This document shows, in pieces, positions 25,803-37,434 of a DNA stretch of 64,000 bases. A program made the position numbers and the translations under genes. Each line of letters starts with the position of its first letter. The first letter of the stretch is position 1. The notes below the pieces were generated by a model that searched no databases, had not been told where the DNA came from, and was given only the letters and a program-made list of their open reading frames with translations. The stretch is from Pithys albifrons albifrons. Taxonomy: Eukaryota; Chordata; Aves; Passeriformes; Thamnophilidae. The stretch spans positions 66,177,492 through 66,241,491 of the forward strand of contig NC_092497.1 of assembly GCF_047495875.1 (NCBI RefSeq), read 5' to 3'.

Positions 25803-28800
25803 CAAATTTAACTCACGTATACTATGACTGAAAGATGAGTTCATGCTTTATTAAATGTCTGATATTCCATGCGGAAGAACAGAAAGATTGTCAAAATGAG
25901 AGAGAGAGAGGTTATGAATACCGTGTGGACAAAGAGCTTCAGTCTGCACAGCCACTTTATCAGATGTTAGAGGCTCTGCCATGATGAACACGGCCACCAT
26001 GAGCACACCTTGAACACATATTCTCTGGTGTATGATAAATGGCATAAACCCACTAAAGATTTTGCCACACTCAAGGAACACACAGCAGTGCTCTCTGCTG
26101 CGGTTTGTCCTTTGCTTAATAATAGCTGAACTCCTGATATAACCCTCAGTTACAGAGTGTCAGCCTGACATGTGATACAAATACTTTGCAGACCAGGTAA
26201 TACTGATTGTGGTGCAATCCTGGGTATATTATTTGATATCATAAAAGGCTAAAAAACTTTCTGTGGTCTTTCCCTTGATGACAGCCATATATGTGCCTAT
26301 TTTTTCTAGTTTCCAATTCTCATGAAATGCACAGGATTTTAACATATTTGAGAGCTCTGTTTCTCTAATTGAAATCGGCTTCTGTTTTGAAAATTCAAGA
26401 GAAAGACAGAGTTAACAGAAAGATATTTGTCTAAGTTTAGGAAATCAGGCTAGAGCTTTTCTCTCTCGATCCTCTCCAAGTTGAGTGCAAGGGATTTGAG
26501 AGGATATGGAAATACAGCTGCAGTTTTTGAACTTTCCAGTACCTCAATAGAAGAGAGACAAAGTGTTTTGTGGCTGCTTTTCATAAAACATGACAGGAAA
26601 GCACATCTGAAGAGTGTTATATGGTTGGCTTAAATAGCTAGCATAAGATGTTTAGATATTTTTTAGTGTCACATCAAGCGCAGTGAGAAATTGCATGTTG
26701 TTTCAGTTAATACCTTTTCTTTAGCTTGGAAACTAAAGAAAATTATGTTTGATATTTACACGTAGTTCTTTGAGAGGCATAGCAGGCTCTGAGTTTTATT
26801 AATAAACTGAATTTCCATAATTGCAGAAAAAGCAAAGTCATACAATATTGCCATTTTAAATTTTCCTTTTTACACTTTCCTAAATGTTATACTGGTAAGG
26901 ATCTTTTTCAAATTATTTAACTTCTTAGTGTTTATTTGCTTGCTTGAGCATAAACAACTATTCCATTTCAATGCAGGTAAGGCTAGGAAAACATTTTTAA
27001 ATTTATGGAAGACTTTTTCTGCCAGAAACACCTGTGCAGTTCATGCTGGTAAGCAAAAATTTGATTTGGAAATTGCCTCAAAGAGGGAGATATTCCTGCG
27101 CTTAGGTATGAGAAAGCTGATTTTGCTTTGACCCGTTTGGGTATTTTGAGGAATTGGATATTGAATATGCTTGGTAAATTCTGTCACTAGGCTCAAAAAG
27201 ACTGCTGGGCTAGTGAAGTTCGAAGTTCAGACTCTGTTCTGTAAACTGCCTTGACTCTGTGGAAAAAGAACTTGCATTATCATCTAGCCAGATGTTGCAT
27301 GTCTATCGACACATAAATGCCCCAAAGAAATATAACTAGAAAAAAGCTTTTGTGAATGTCTTTAAAAGATTGTATCAATAAGAACATTGAGGGAAAAATG
27401 TTATCAAACACTGTGCACTGCAATGTATGTGCATGTGTATTACAAGATTGGTGTCTGCAGCGACAGCTTGTAAATGCTCTCAGTAGAAGAAAAGTAGTTT
27501 GGTCCCTACAGCTCCTATAACCATCTGAGGTTTGAAATTTGCAAGAGTGATACAGTCCAGAATTTGAGACAATTTCACAGGCATTTCAGAGATGGTGTAA
27601 ATAAAGATAAGTTATTTGTTTTACCTACATGAGTCACTGGTCCTCTGTGGCTGCCTTGGAATCAGTGACATAGAGGTAGAAGTGTCTTACAATTCATTGC
27701 TTCTTTCTATCTGGTTCCTGTCTTTCACACTCTTCTCTATTCCAGATGATATCCTTTGTGTCATAATATTTACAGTACTGTGAACAATCTTCCCTTTATC
27801 TCCACATTTACATGGAGTTCCTCCTGTCCATCCCAAAATGTGTGCATGAAGAGCATATTTGACTGTGAGGACACACAAACATGGGCCTTCCTATAACAAA
27901 GTACCTGATCAAGTAATTGACTGTTAGGATTTTGAATGCATACATAAGTGAACTTCTGAAACTGAGTAAAATCATATGGTTATTATTCATCTCTTTTCAC
28001 ATCAATGACACAGCATGGTATTTCCACAGCATTTGTAGTAACGCAGCAGATGGAAATGTTGCTCACAGAGTTGAAGAAGTACTGTTTCACACTCCAAGAG
28101 AAAAATCAGGATAAAGTCCATATAGATTTACAGATTTTTTGTGTCCTAGCTAAAATGATGTAATAAAAATAAAATATCAAAGGCTCCTGCTGTTATTTTT
28201 ACTGTTATCTTGCTGGTGTTGAACATGTAAGAGGTATTACTATTATCTAAGTAGTAGCCTATGATGTTTTCTGTAGGATGAGTTTCACTATTCAAATATT
28301 CAATGAAACAGATCAAAGATCCATACTGATTGAAACTGCATATATTCTATACTTTATATAAAGTATCATTTCAGCTGCAGTGTTATTTATTCTGGTTTTG
28401 CAGACTGGAAGTACTGTAGTCACCTACCTTCCATTGTGTAAAGGAATTAATATATTTATTTGATCCTCTCTTCTAAGTAGAGTACAAAAGTATAACTTTA
28501 ATTGATTAAATTATTAGCAGCAACCACAAGATTTTTTCCATTTTACATGAGATTTGTAGTAATAGTGATTAGCACTACACAATTATAGCACTAGTCACTT
28601 ACAGCAATTGATGGTAATTAAATACAACTTCATTTCCTGTACTTGGCAATATATTAAGTTTCATGTTTATGGATTATATCTTCCTTTGGGAATACATTGT
28701 TTCTGAATTAAAATGAATAAATATTTGTGGCAGATATATGATAAATTGAAAATATTTCTTGGAAAACATAAGGAAGAATAAATGCTTTATATTAGGTGAT

Positions 28801-29657
28801 AGCAAAGAGATCATTACACATATATAGTGCACCAAGTCACAACTAATAGCTACCCAAGTGGTAAGATTTCCAAAGGCTGACTGGTCTCTGCAAATTAACT
28901 GTGCTACTGCTGTCTCCGTAATATTGCACCCAACCCAGCAGGGCTTTGCAAGACTTCAGACTTCTGATTTTTTGCAAATGTTGTCTTTTGCGTGATAGTT
29001 TATGTCCAGACCTAGTATCTTGGCAACTTGTAGTCATGAAAGGTCATATTTCTGTTTGAGGGATAAATGTATTAATTGCTTGAGATTTCTCATTTTGCCC
29101 ACTCTGAACTTGTGTTCATGGCTGGCTGGAAACTTCTTTTTCTCTTAGGGGCTGCATCATCGAGCAGCTGTTGCTCTCCACAGGGTGCTCAACCATCCGT
29201 TCTTCAAAATCTTCTCTGAGGTTTGCTAGGAAAAAAAGAGTTTAATAAATCTGTCTTGCTTGACCACTTTCCAGAGAGCATATGATCTTCTGCATTATAT
29301 GTGGAAATCAGATTCTGATCTTGAAATGCTGAGGATCAAATTTTGATGAGAAGCTCTGTCATAAGAGCTCAGATGAGCTGTGTGTGCCTTAGATTTGCGT
29401 CTGCTTTAAAATAAGAGAATGGGAAACCTTTACCCAAATACTTGAGTGAATCACCAGGACATTCTAATAGGTTTATTTCTGAGTGTGAGGTTTTGATTAT
29501 GGGCAGATAGGGTATGGGGTTGATCCAGCTGGACTGGCACAGCAAAAAGGCCCATTTTCTCTCTTTAGATTTCCCAAGCATGCATTTCTTTGTGGACTTC
29601 CTATCAGACTGTATTCACTACTACATCACAACAGGAATGTGATCTCTTTTGTCACCC
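25803..29657. other. Unassigned AT-rich DNA
   Basis: No gene or repeat family was recognised, apart from a short GA-dinucleotide run near 25897-25912. Confidence 0.5.
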
Positions 29658-31549
29658 TGTGGTGGGTTGAACTTGACTGGAAGCCAGGTGCCCCCCAAAG
29701 CCACTATCTGACTCCTCTCCTCAACTAGACAAGGAAGAGAAAACACAACGAAATGCCTGTAGGTCAAGATAAAAGTAGGAGTTCATTCACCAATTACCAT
29801 CATGGGCAAAACAGACTCAATTCATGGAAACTAATTTTAATTTATTACCAATCAAATCACAGTATGATAATGAAAAATAAAATCAAATGTTAAAACACCT
29901 TTCCCCCCCTCCCCGCTCCCACCCCACTTTCCTTTGTCACAGGCTCAACTTCACTCATAAATTCTATATCTTCTCCACTCAGGAGCTGCAGTCAGTTCAG
30001 CACACACTGTCTCTATTGCTCCTTCCTCACACACTCTTCCTCTGCTCCACAGGAGATATGAACTTCTCAAACATGAGTCCATCCCACACACTGCAGTTCT
30101 TCATGAACTGCTCCAGCATGGGTCCCTTCCATGGGATGCGCTGCCTCAGGAACAGATGGGTTCAGTAAGTCACCCATGGGGTCACAAAGTGCTGCCAGCA
30201 AACCCACATCAGTGTGAACTCCAGTCTTCAGAGGGCCACAGCCCCTGTCAGGAGCCTGCTCCAGTGTGATCTTCTCACATGGTCACAAGATCCTTTGGGC
30301 ACAACCACCTGCTTTGGTGTGAGGTCCTACACAATCTGCAGGTGGATATCTGCCTCCACTGTGGACCTTCATGCGCTGAAGAAGGACAACTTACCTTACC
30401 ATTATCTTCACCACAGTCTGTCAGGGAATCTGCTGTGGTGCATGGAACATCTGGATAGACTTGAGAGATGGGCTGATTCCAATGGGATGAAGTTCAATAA
30501 GGCCAAGTGCCGGGTCCTGCTCTGGCCACAACTCCATGCAGTGCTACAGGCTGGGCATAGAGTGGCTGGAGAGCAGCCAGGCAGAAAGGGACATGGGGGT
30601 ACTAATTGACAGGAAGCTCAACATGAGCCAACAGTGTGCCCAGGTGGCCAAGAAGGCCAGTGGGATCCTGACCTGTATCAAAAATAGTGTGGCCAGCAGG
30701 ATGAGGGAAGTGATCCTTCCCATGTACTCTGCGTTGGTGAGGCCACACCTTGAGTACTGTGTTCAGTTCTGGGCCCCTCAGTTCAGAAAGGATATTGAGG
30801 TGCTGGAGTGGGTCCAGAGAAGAGCAACAAGGCTGGAGAAGAGACTGGAGCACAAGTCCTATGGGAGAGGCTGAGGGAGCTGGGGTTGTTTAGTCTGGAG
30901 AAGAGGAGGCCTAGAGGTGACCTCATCACTGTCTAGAACTACCTGAAGGGGAGTTCTAGCCAGGTGGGGGTTGGTCTCTTCTCCCAGGCACTCAGCAATA
31001 GGACAAGGGCTCAAGCTCTGCCAGGTGAAATTTAAGTTGGAGATCAGAAAAAAATTCTTTCCAGAGAGTGTAATCAGGCATTGGAATGGGCTGCCCAGAG
31101 AGGTGGTGGATTCACCATCCCTGGAGATTTTTAAATGGAGATTGGATGTGGCACTGAGTGCCATGATCTGGTAAATGGACTGGAGTTGGACCAAGGGTTG
31201 GACTTGATGATCTCGGAGGTCTTTTCCAACCCAATCGATTCTGTGATTCTGTGATCTCCTTCCCCTCCTTCTTCATTCACGCTGGTGCCTGCAGAGCTGT
31301 TTCTCCCACGTATTCTCAGTTTTTGCTTCCAGCTCCTGCTGCACTGCACATTTCCCCTGTTCTTATGTAAGTGATCCCCCACACCCCCCAAGCCCATTGC
31401 TAATGGGCTTGGCCTTGACTGTCAGTGTTTCCATCTTGGTGCCATCTGGCATTGGGTCTGTCAGACATGGGGGAAACTTCTGGTAGCTTCTCACAGAAGC
31501 CACGCTTGTAGCCCCTCCATTACGAAAAACTTGCCGCGCAGACCAAATA
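29658..31549 (+). mobile_element. Solo ERV LTR of a second family, split by a CR1
   Basis: The left part, 29658-30450, starts TGTGGTGGGTTGAACTTGAC, the opening of a long LTR family I recognise from passerine genomes. It contains a minisatellite-like series around CTGCTCCAGCATGGGTCCC. The right part, 31256-31549, continues the same LTR from CTCCTTCCCCTCCTTCTTC through CAGACATGGGGGAAACTTCT and ends near GCGCAGACCAAATA. The two halves are separated by an 805-bp CR1. Without the CR1 the LTR is about 1.09 kb. The terminal CA is lost and no target duplication is evident. I place it with ERVK-like LTRs, but that assignment needs a library search. Confidence 0.75.
30451..31255 (+). mobile_element. 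CR1 3' segment nested in the LTR
   Basis: It starts at CTGGATAGACTTGAGAGATG and ends in the CR1 tail GATTCTGTGATTCTGTGAT at 31255, so it is 5'-truncated and complete at its 3' end. An open frame at 30536-30874 encodes the C-terminal part of the CR1 reverse transcriptase, with recognisable stretches such as [19 protein letters not shown] and [19 protein letters not shown]. The frame then breaks. LTR sequence resumes at the next base, which makes the CR1 the later arrival. Confidence 0.9.
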
Positions 31550-34500
31550 TGTACCTTCTTCAAGCCTGATTCCTGATGTACAAGTAGTCCAGAAACAGGT
31601 AAGGTTATGATAAAATGACTCAGCTCTCTCCATTTTATAGGGAGAGAGATTTTGTAGCCTAGTCAGTTCAGCAATGGCTGTGTTTAATTTGAATTTTGGA
31701 GTGGATCTTTTTAGTTGAAACTTAGCTTTATGTTTATATTGTGATCTGCAACCAAGTACAATGCTTGTACAATTGAAATGGTTTACCTCCTTCTGTAACT
31801 AAGAATGAAATCAGGGAATGGAGTATGGATGCAATATGGATGCAAGGTTCCCCAGCAGTTAGCTTATATGAGTGAATGGTATGCACAGAAGACTGAATAC
31901 TGACCCAAACTTAATTTCTGGTCAGAGGCTATGTAAACATGTCATCCTGGAAATGTTGCAGACTGCAGAAAATCAGAACACAGTCCACTCTTTGTGCCAC
32001 ATGCCAATCAATAATGTAGGCACACCCTACAAAAGATCTATGACCAAAGGGCAAAGGCTGTATCAAAAACTCTTGAGCCTTATATCTCTTCTCTGTGGTT
32101 TGTTTTATTGTGATTGATAATACCTTCATTGATTGTGGTTTTTAAAAATTTTTTGTGTGTTTTGTTCCTTTAAAAACACAGGGTCATGAAAAAAAAAGCA
32201 ACTCTTCCCACGAAAAATTATTTAACCCACTGAGGAAAAAAATATGTGGGAGGCCATTGGATGCAACAGACAAAAAGAAATTAAAAAGTTATATCAGGAA
32301 CTAAACCCCTGTATTTGAAAAATATTGCAGGAGGAACAACCAAATTAGGCAAGATGCAGTTGGCCGGGCTGCAGGAGAAGTAGGAGAAATGTGTGCACTG
32401 TACATGTTTTGGTTCAGTGTGAAGTGACTGAGGTGGAGAGAACTCTTCTGTACTGTGTAATCTTTCTCATAAAGTTATTTCTTTCTAGCTTTTATTTTCA
32501 AATACATGATTTCTTGGCTTTTGAAACTCTCTAGCCTCTTGAGAGGATCATTTAAAACCATGGCTAGGCATACCTACCTCAAAACTCTAAACAGGAGATG
32601 ATAGCAGAAAGCTCCTTAAAAGTAGATGAGGATTTTACAGTTATGATGCTACTTTTTCCAAAGTTGTTGAGTTTTGAAGTCCAGTTATTGATTTATAAAG
32701 CTGAGAATTGATGGTGTGTTACAGGATTAATCTGTTGTGTGTTTGCTATTTTGAGGAGGCATAGATTTATTAACTCTGCACTTTTCTTGCTGATAAGTAG
32801 CTGGAAAAAACGGTAGCAGACATAAATATGAACAGTTTCAACTGTGACAAAATGGCTGTTTTGCTGCCTGCCCCTTCTTGACTTTCTTTATTTTAAACTT
32901 CTAGTTCTTTAAATTTTTGACCTAGCCACTGAGGCACAGCAAGTCATCTTGCCTCTATTGAGCTTGGGAAGAAGAAGAAATGAAACAACTCAGACATGGC
33001 ACCAGGCCAAATGATTTGTAGTTTGGCTTTTCACCAGACAAATCAGTGTACAAATAACATGATTTCCATTTTGCCAAACTAGATTACTGAAAAAAAATCA
33101 AAACATCTTGTCTTTATTCTAAATTTTAAAGGGACAAATTAATTTTATTAGGTAAACAACTCTAAGGCTGGAGGAAAACAGTGCTGGGTTCTGCCTGTGA
33201 AGCTGTTCTCACAACCATCACAGTATAAAGTCTAGGTCTTGCAACCAACTTGTCCCTAAACTCCGCTGAAAGCTAAAGTAATAAGGCAAACTTTTCATTT
33301 GAAATTTAGTGACACGACTTCAAAGAATTGAAGAGGGAGAGCAGGAGGAACAAGAGCAGCTGCTTCTGCCTTATGAGATTGTTCTCGAGAGGAAGTTTTT
33401 TCTGTTTTGAGCTGCACACTGGAACAGATGCAAATTGTAGCAAGGGCATTAGAACTTATTATGGGGACAGGATGGAAATTTTTTGGGGACTTGGCCTACT
33501 ACATAATAATTGCATCTTTTATTCCCAAAGCCCTTAGATATTTGGAAGTCTCTAGTCTGAGAGAGGATTAGTGAACTCAGCTTCATTAATTTTCAGCAAA
33601 TGTTGCCTTTCTCTCTTTGCCAAGTGTTTATGATGCAATTGTTGCAATCGTTAAGCAATACCTATTTGCCCACAATGCATGATATTCATCCAACTCCTCT
33701 CAAACTTCCTTGAGCACTGGAGCCAAAATAGTCCACTAATTTGGTTCTTTACCTGAGGTAGTCTGCATTTCGGATCTTGCTAGTCCTGTGCTTGTGCAGC
33801 TGTTGTGCTCCTGCTGGCTGTAGAGGACCAGACCTAAGCACATTTTGCCTCAAACATTCGGACTGTTATGGCAGGAAAGACTGTAATCAGAATAAAGAGT
33901 CTTGCAGAGGTGGGGCGGTGCTGTCCTGAACCAAATTCCTGCTGCATCTTGAGACTTGTGCTCAGTCTCCCCACTTTCCTACTCATTTCCTGAAAATTGA
34001 GAAGAGCTGGTTATGCATCTGTGAACAAAAACGTGCGAGAAGTCTAGTTTACATAGGAGACATGTATCAGATTAACTGTAAAAGGATTTGGATCAGGCCT
34101 CCTAGCTTTCTTTCACCACTCTCTTTTGTTTTCTTTGTCTCACAATCCAGGCTCTGGATGGTCCAAGAGGCAGCACCTATACAGGTTCTGAGGACTGTTG
34201 ACATTCTTTGTTTTCTTCCCTTGCTTTTTACAGGCAAAGCATGCCTATCACATTCTACTCCATACTGTGTTTTGGAGTTTGTTGTGGAAGTGGGGAGGTT
34301 GTGTAGGTGTTTGTGACTTGTGAGACAGCACTTTTGAGGGAACTGAGAATTTACTGAAATGTACTGTACAATATCAAGGGTTTTTTAGCCTACTCATTTT
34401 GCAGGAGTGTCTTGTAAGAATTTAAGGGCATGCTAGCCAATACCTTTTGAATCTAAATAGCAGGCTGGTTGCTGAAGTTAACAGGAATGTACAATAAAAT

Positions 34501-34561
34501 ATATGAGTTCCTGATGCATGGTCCAGTGTCTTTGTTTAGTCTGATGAGAATTTATAATGAA
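31550..34561. other. Unassigned DNA upstream of the provirus
   Basis: No gene or repeat family was recognised. The right edge abuts the outer end of the proviral 3' LTR; the five bases before that LTR are ATGAA. Confidence 0.5.
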
Positions 34562-35088
34562 TGTCGCAGGTCTGGCCTAGCTGTTGCCAACCCTGGACTG
34601 GCCCCCCTTCCCCCTCCCAGAACCTTCCCAGCAAAGGAAAGGAAAAAAAAACGGAAAAGAAACGCACTCTAAAGAAACTGAACTGAATAAAAAGAATAAA
34701 TTATGTTTACTAACATTTACAAACCACACTGTATACACAATACAGGATCCCCCCCCCCCAGGGGAGAGGGGAAAGGAGAAAAGGGGATTGATTAGCCGGA
34801 AAATAGGGAAGACACCAACCCAACCCAAAGAAACTGAATGAATCAAAACAAACACAATTAAAAACCTCAAGGAAGGGGAACAAGAATGAAACAATCTCAC
34901 CCAGGACAGGAGAAACACCAGGAACCGGAGGGACCAGACTTCAACCACCTCCCTCCAGCTCCTCAGCCAAGGACCGGAAAGTAAGAACCAAACCACTCCC
35001 CCACTGCTACGTGGAAGACACGTGTGGAATACTTGTAACTTCCTTAGATACAATGATTACTGAGGAAGCCATGGGTCAAACCATTACA
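34562..35088 (-). repeat. Proviral 3' LTR
   Basis: On the plus strand it runs from TGTCGCAGGTCTGGCC to GTCAAACCATTACA, so the LTR proper reads TGTAATGGTTTGACC...CGACA with TG/CA ends. The left boundary is set by divergence from the other LTR, and the right boundary by the purine-rich tract that follows directly. It contains a homopolymer C run near 34749-34760. It has an extra 8 bases near 35014 compared with the 5' LTR. A 158-codon frame on the minus strand inside it starts at TTG and is interrupted in the other LTR, so it is not called as a gene. Confidence 0.88.
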
Positions 35089-35102
35089 TTCTCCACCCCT
35101 TA
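35089..35102 (-). promoter_or_regulatory. Polypurine tract
   Basis: On the minus strand TAAGGGGTGGAGAA sits immediately before the TGTAATGG start of the 3' LTR. This is the expected place and composition for the primer of plus-strand DNA synthesis. Its position is what fixes the U3 start of the 3' LTR. Confidence 0.8.
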
Positions 35103-35153
35103 TTCCACACTGGTCTTTCCACGCAATCTGTATTATTGCATTTGCTTATATCC

Positions 35154-35220
35154 CACACACACATATATATATATATCTATATATATAGATATATATATAT
35201 AGATATATATATATATATAG
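35154..35220. repeat. CA/TA microsatellite between integrase and 3' LTR
   Basis: A short CA run followed by TA dinucleotides with interspersed C or G (ATATATCTATATATAGATAT). It lies in the untranslated stretch between the integrase stop and the polypurine tract, where an envelope gene would be in a complete retrovirus. Confidence 0.9.
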
Positions 35221-35448
35221 TCCATATGCGGTCCTTCAAGGCAGATGTCTTGTCATCAAGGATCAACACCAGCATCAGTTCAGCTTTAGTCCATTGCCTT
35301 TTGGTTAGAGTCACAGTTCCAAGTTGAGGCCTAGTCCACAGTTAGGGCTGCCTTATCGTTGGACATCATGGGATACCAGTACCGGCTTTGTTTGGGTTTT
35401 TCTCATCTTGTGTCTGGTTTCCTGCAAAACACAACTCAAAGCACATAA

Positions 35449-36366
35449 TTAGTTCTTCCCCAAGGCTAGATTGCTTTGGGGCACACACTGGATCTCACCA
35501 TCTTTCCTCATTACCCACCAGGTGTTTCCGGACCCTTGGGCAAAAACAATCTTGGCCCAAGGTTTGTCTTGGCCCAAGGGAGGGGTAATCCAGACAGATT
35601 TCCCTAACATGCCTCTCAAGTGAATCGCTGGAACTTTGTCTCCATCTACCGTGTGGAGGGATTCTGCTTGGGCAGGACCAGCTCGATTGACAGAGCCTCT
35701 GGTGTTAACTAACCAGGTGGCCTTGGCTAAACGCTTATCCCAGTTCTTGAAGGTTCCTCCTCCTAGTGCCTTCAGAGTTGTTTTTAATAGTCCATTGCAC
35801 CTTTCAACCTTTCCAGCAGCAGGTGCGTGATATGGAATGTGATATACCCATTCAATACCATGCTCCCGTGCCCAAGTGGCCACGAGATTGTTCTTGAAAT
35901 GAGTCCCATTATCTGACTCAATGCGATCTGGAGTGCCATGCCTCCACAAGACCTGTTTCTCAAGGCCCAAGATAGTATTGCGGGCCGTTGCATATGGTAC
36001 TGAATATGTCTCTAACCATCCAGTGGTAACTTCTACAATGGTAAGCACATGGCACTTACCTTGGCTAGTCTGTGGCAATGTGATGTAGTCAACCTGCCAG
36101 GCCTCTCCGTATTTATACTTGTCCCAGCGTCCACCATACCAAAGGGGCTTCAATCTTTTTGCCTGCTTAATGGTGGCACAGGTTTCACAATCGCGGAAAA
36201 CCTGGGAAATAGTGTCCATGGTTAAATCCACCCCTCGGTCTCGTGCCCATTTATAGGTTGCATCCCAGCCTTGATAGCCTGAAGCATCACGGGCCCATTG
36301 AGCTAGGAACAATTCTCCCTTTTGCTGCCAATCGAGGTCTAGTTGTGACACCTCAATCTGTGCAGC
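35449..36366 (-). pseudogene. pol: Retroviral integrase (end of pol)
   Basis: The open segment gives 300 codons from a GTG at 36351 and continues in the same frame as RT and RNase H, behind an in-frame stop at 36367-36369. The catalytic triad is visible: Asp88 in WQVDYI, Asp147 in ESDNGTHF and Glu183 in KVERCNG. The Asp147-Glu183 spacing of 35 residues is the classic D,D(35)E arrangement. The N-terminal zinc site looks damaged. Cys55 and Cys58 are present, but Arg21 and Tyr26 sit where the His pair would be expected. The C-terminal part ends at a stop at 35449. The enzyme would join viral DNA to the chromosome. With the upstream stops it is not made as part of a complete Pol here. Confidence 0.9.
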
Positions 36367-37434
36367 TCAGTCTGCCTGTCTGTTATTATCTTGTTTCTCA
36401 TTAGCTCGACCTTTGGGCACATGGGCATCTACATGGCGGACTCTCACGTTCAATTTCTTTACTCTGGCAGCAGTGTCTTGCCACAGATCTGCAGCCCAGA
36501 TGGGCTTCCCTCTACGCCTCCAATTCATCTTCTCCCACCGGTCTAGCCATTCCCAGAGAGCATTTGTTATCATCTATGAGTCGGTGTACAAGTAGAGCCT
36601 TGGCCATCCTTCTCTTTCTGCAATGTCTAGGGCCAATTGGACAGCTTTGAGTTCTGCGAACTCACTCGATTCGCCTTTCCCCTCAGTGGCTTCTGCCACC
36701 TCCTGGGTGGGATTCCACACAGCTGCTCTCCACTTCCGGCTCCTCCCTACGATACGGCAAGAACCATCAGTGAAAAGGGCGTAGTGCGTCTCTTCATCTG
36801 GCAGCTGATTATATGGTGGAGCTTCTTCAGCTCGACTCACTGACTCTTCCTCTTCTTCATCTGCCAGGCTGAAGTTCCCACCTTCAGGCCAATTGGTTAT
36901 AATTTCTAGAATTCCAGGGCGATTCGAGCTCCCAATTCGAACACATTGTGTAATCAAAGCAATCCACTTGCTCCTCGTGGCATCGGTGGCATGGTGTGTA
37001 GGGGGCACTTTTCCTTTGAACATCCAGCTTAACACTGGTAGTCGAGGTGCCAGGAAAAGCTGGGCTTCAGTACCAATTACCTCTGAGGCTGCTCGTATGC
37101 CTTCATATGCTGCTAGGATTTCCTTCTCCATAGGGGTGTAATTGGCCTCAGAGCCTTTGTAGCTTCGGCTCCAGAAACCAAGTGGTTGCCCTCGTGTCTC
37201 ACCAGGCACCTTTTGCCAGAGGATCCAGGAGGGACCTTTATCTCCAGCTGTGGAATAAAGTACATTCTTCACATCTGGTCCCATCCTGACTGGTCCAAGA
37301 GCCACGGCATGTGCGATTTCTTGCTTGATCTGCTTGAAAGCCTGTTGTTGTTCAGGACCCCATTGGAAAATGTTCTTTTTACGGGTTACAAAATAGAGAG
37401 GGCTCACAACCTGGCTGTACTCTGGGATGTGCAT
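36367..37434 (-). pseudogene. pol: Pol connection and RNase H, interrupted by a stop
   Basis: One frame with RT upstream and integrase downstream, separated by in-frame stops at 37435-37437 and 36367-36369 and cut inside by TAG at 36574-36576. In the first 286 residues the connection domain is followed by RNase H: Asp223 in YALFTDGSCR, Glu261 in SSEFAELKA and Asp285 in YLYTDS. The remaining 68 codons carry VRHVDAHVP, the conserved region that closes RNase H. The internal stop falls directly after the third acidic residue. RNase H would degrade the RNA strand of the RNA/DNA hybrid during reverse transcription. Confidence 0.9.

Noticed and set aside
29887..30168. 93-codon plus-strand open frame
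   Set aside because: It falls within the LTR minisatellite-like region and reflects its repeated CTGCTCC units.
34577..35053. 158-codon hydrophobic frame inside the 3' LTR, reminiscent of LTR-encoded accessory proteins
   Set aside because: It starts at TTG and is split by indels in the 5' LTR, so it is not conserved even within this provirus.
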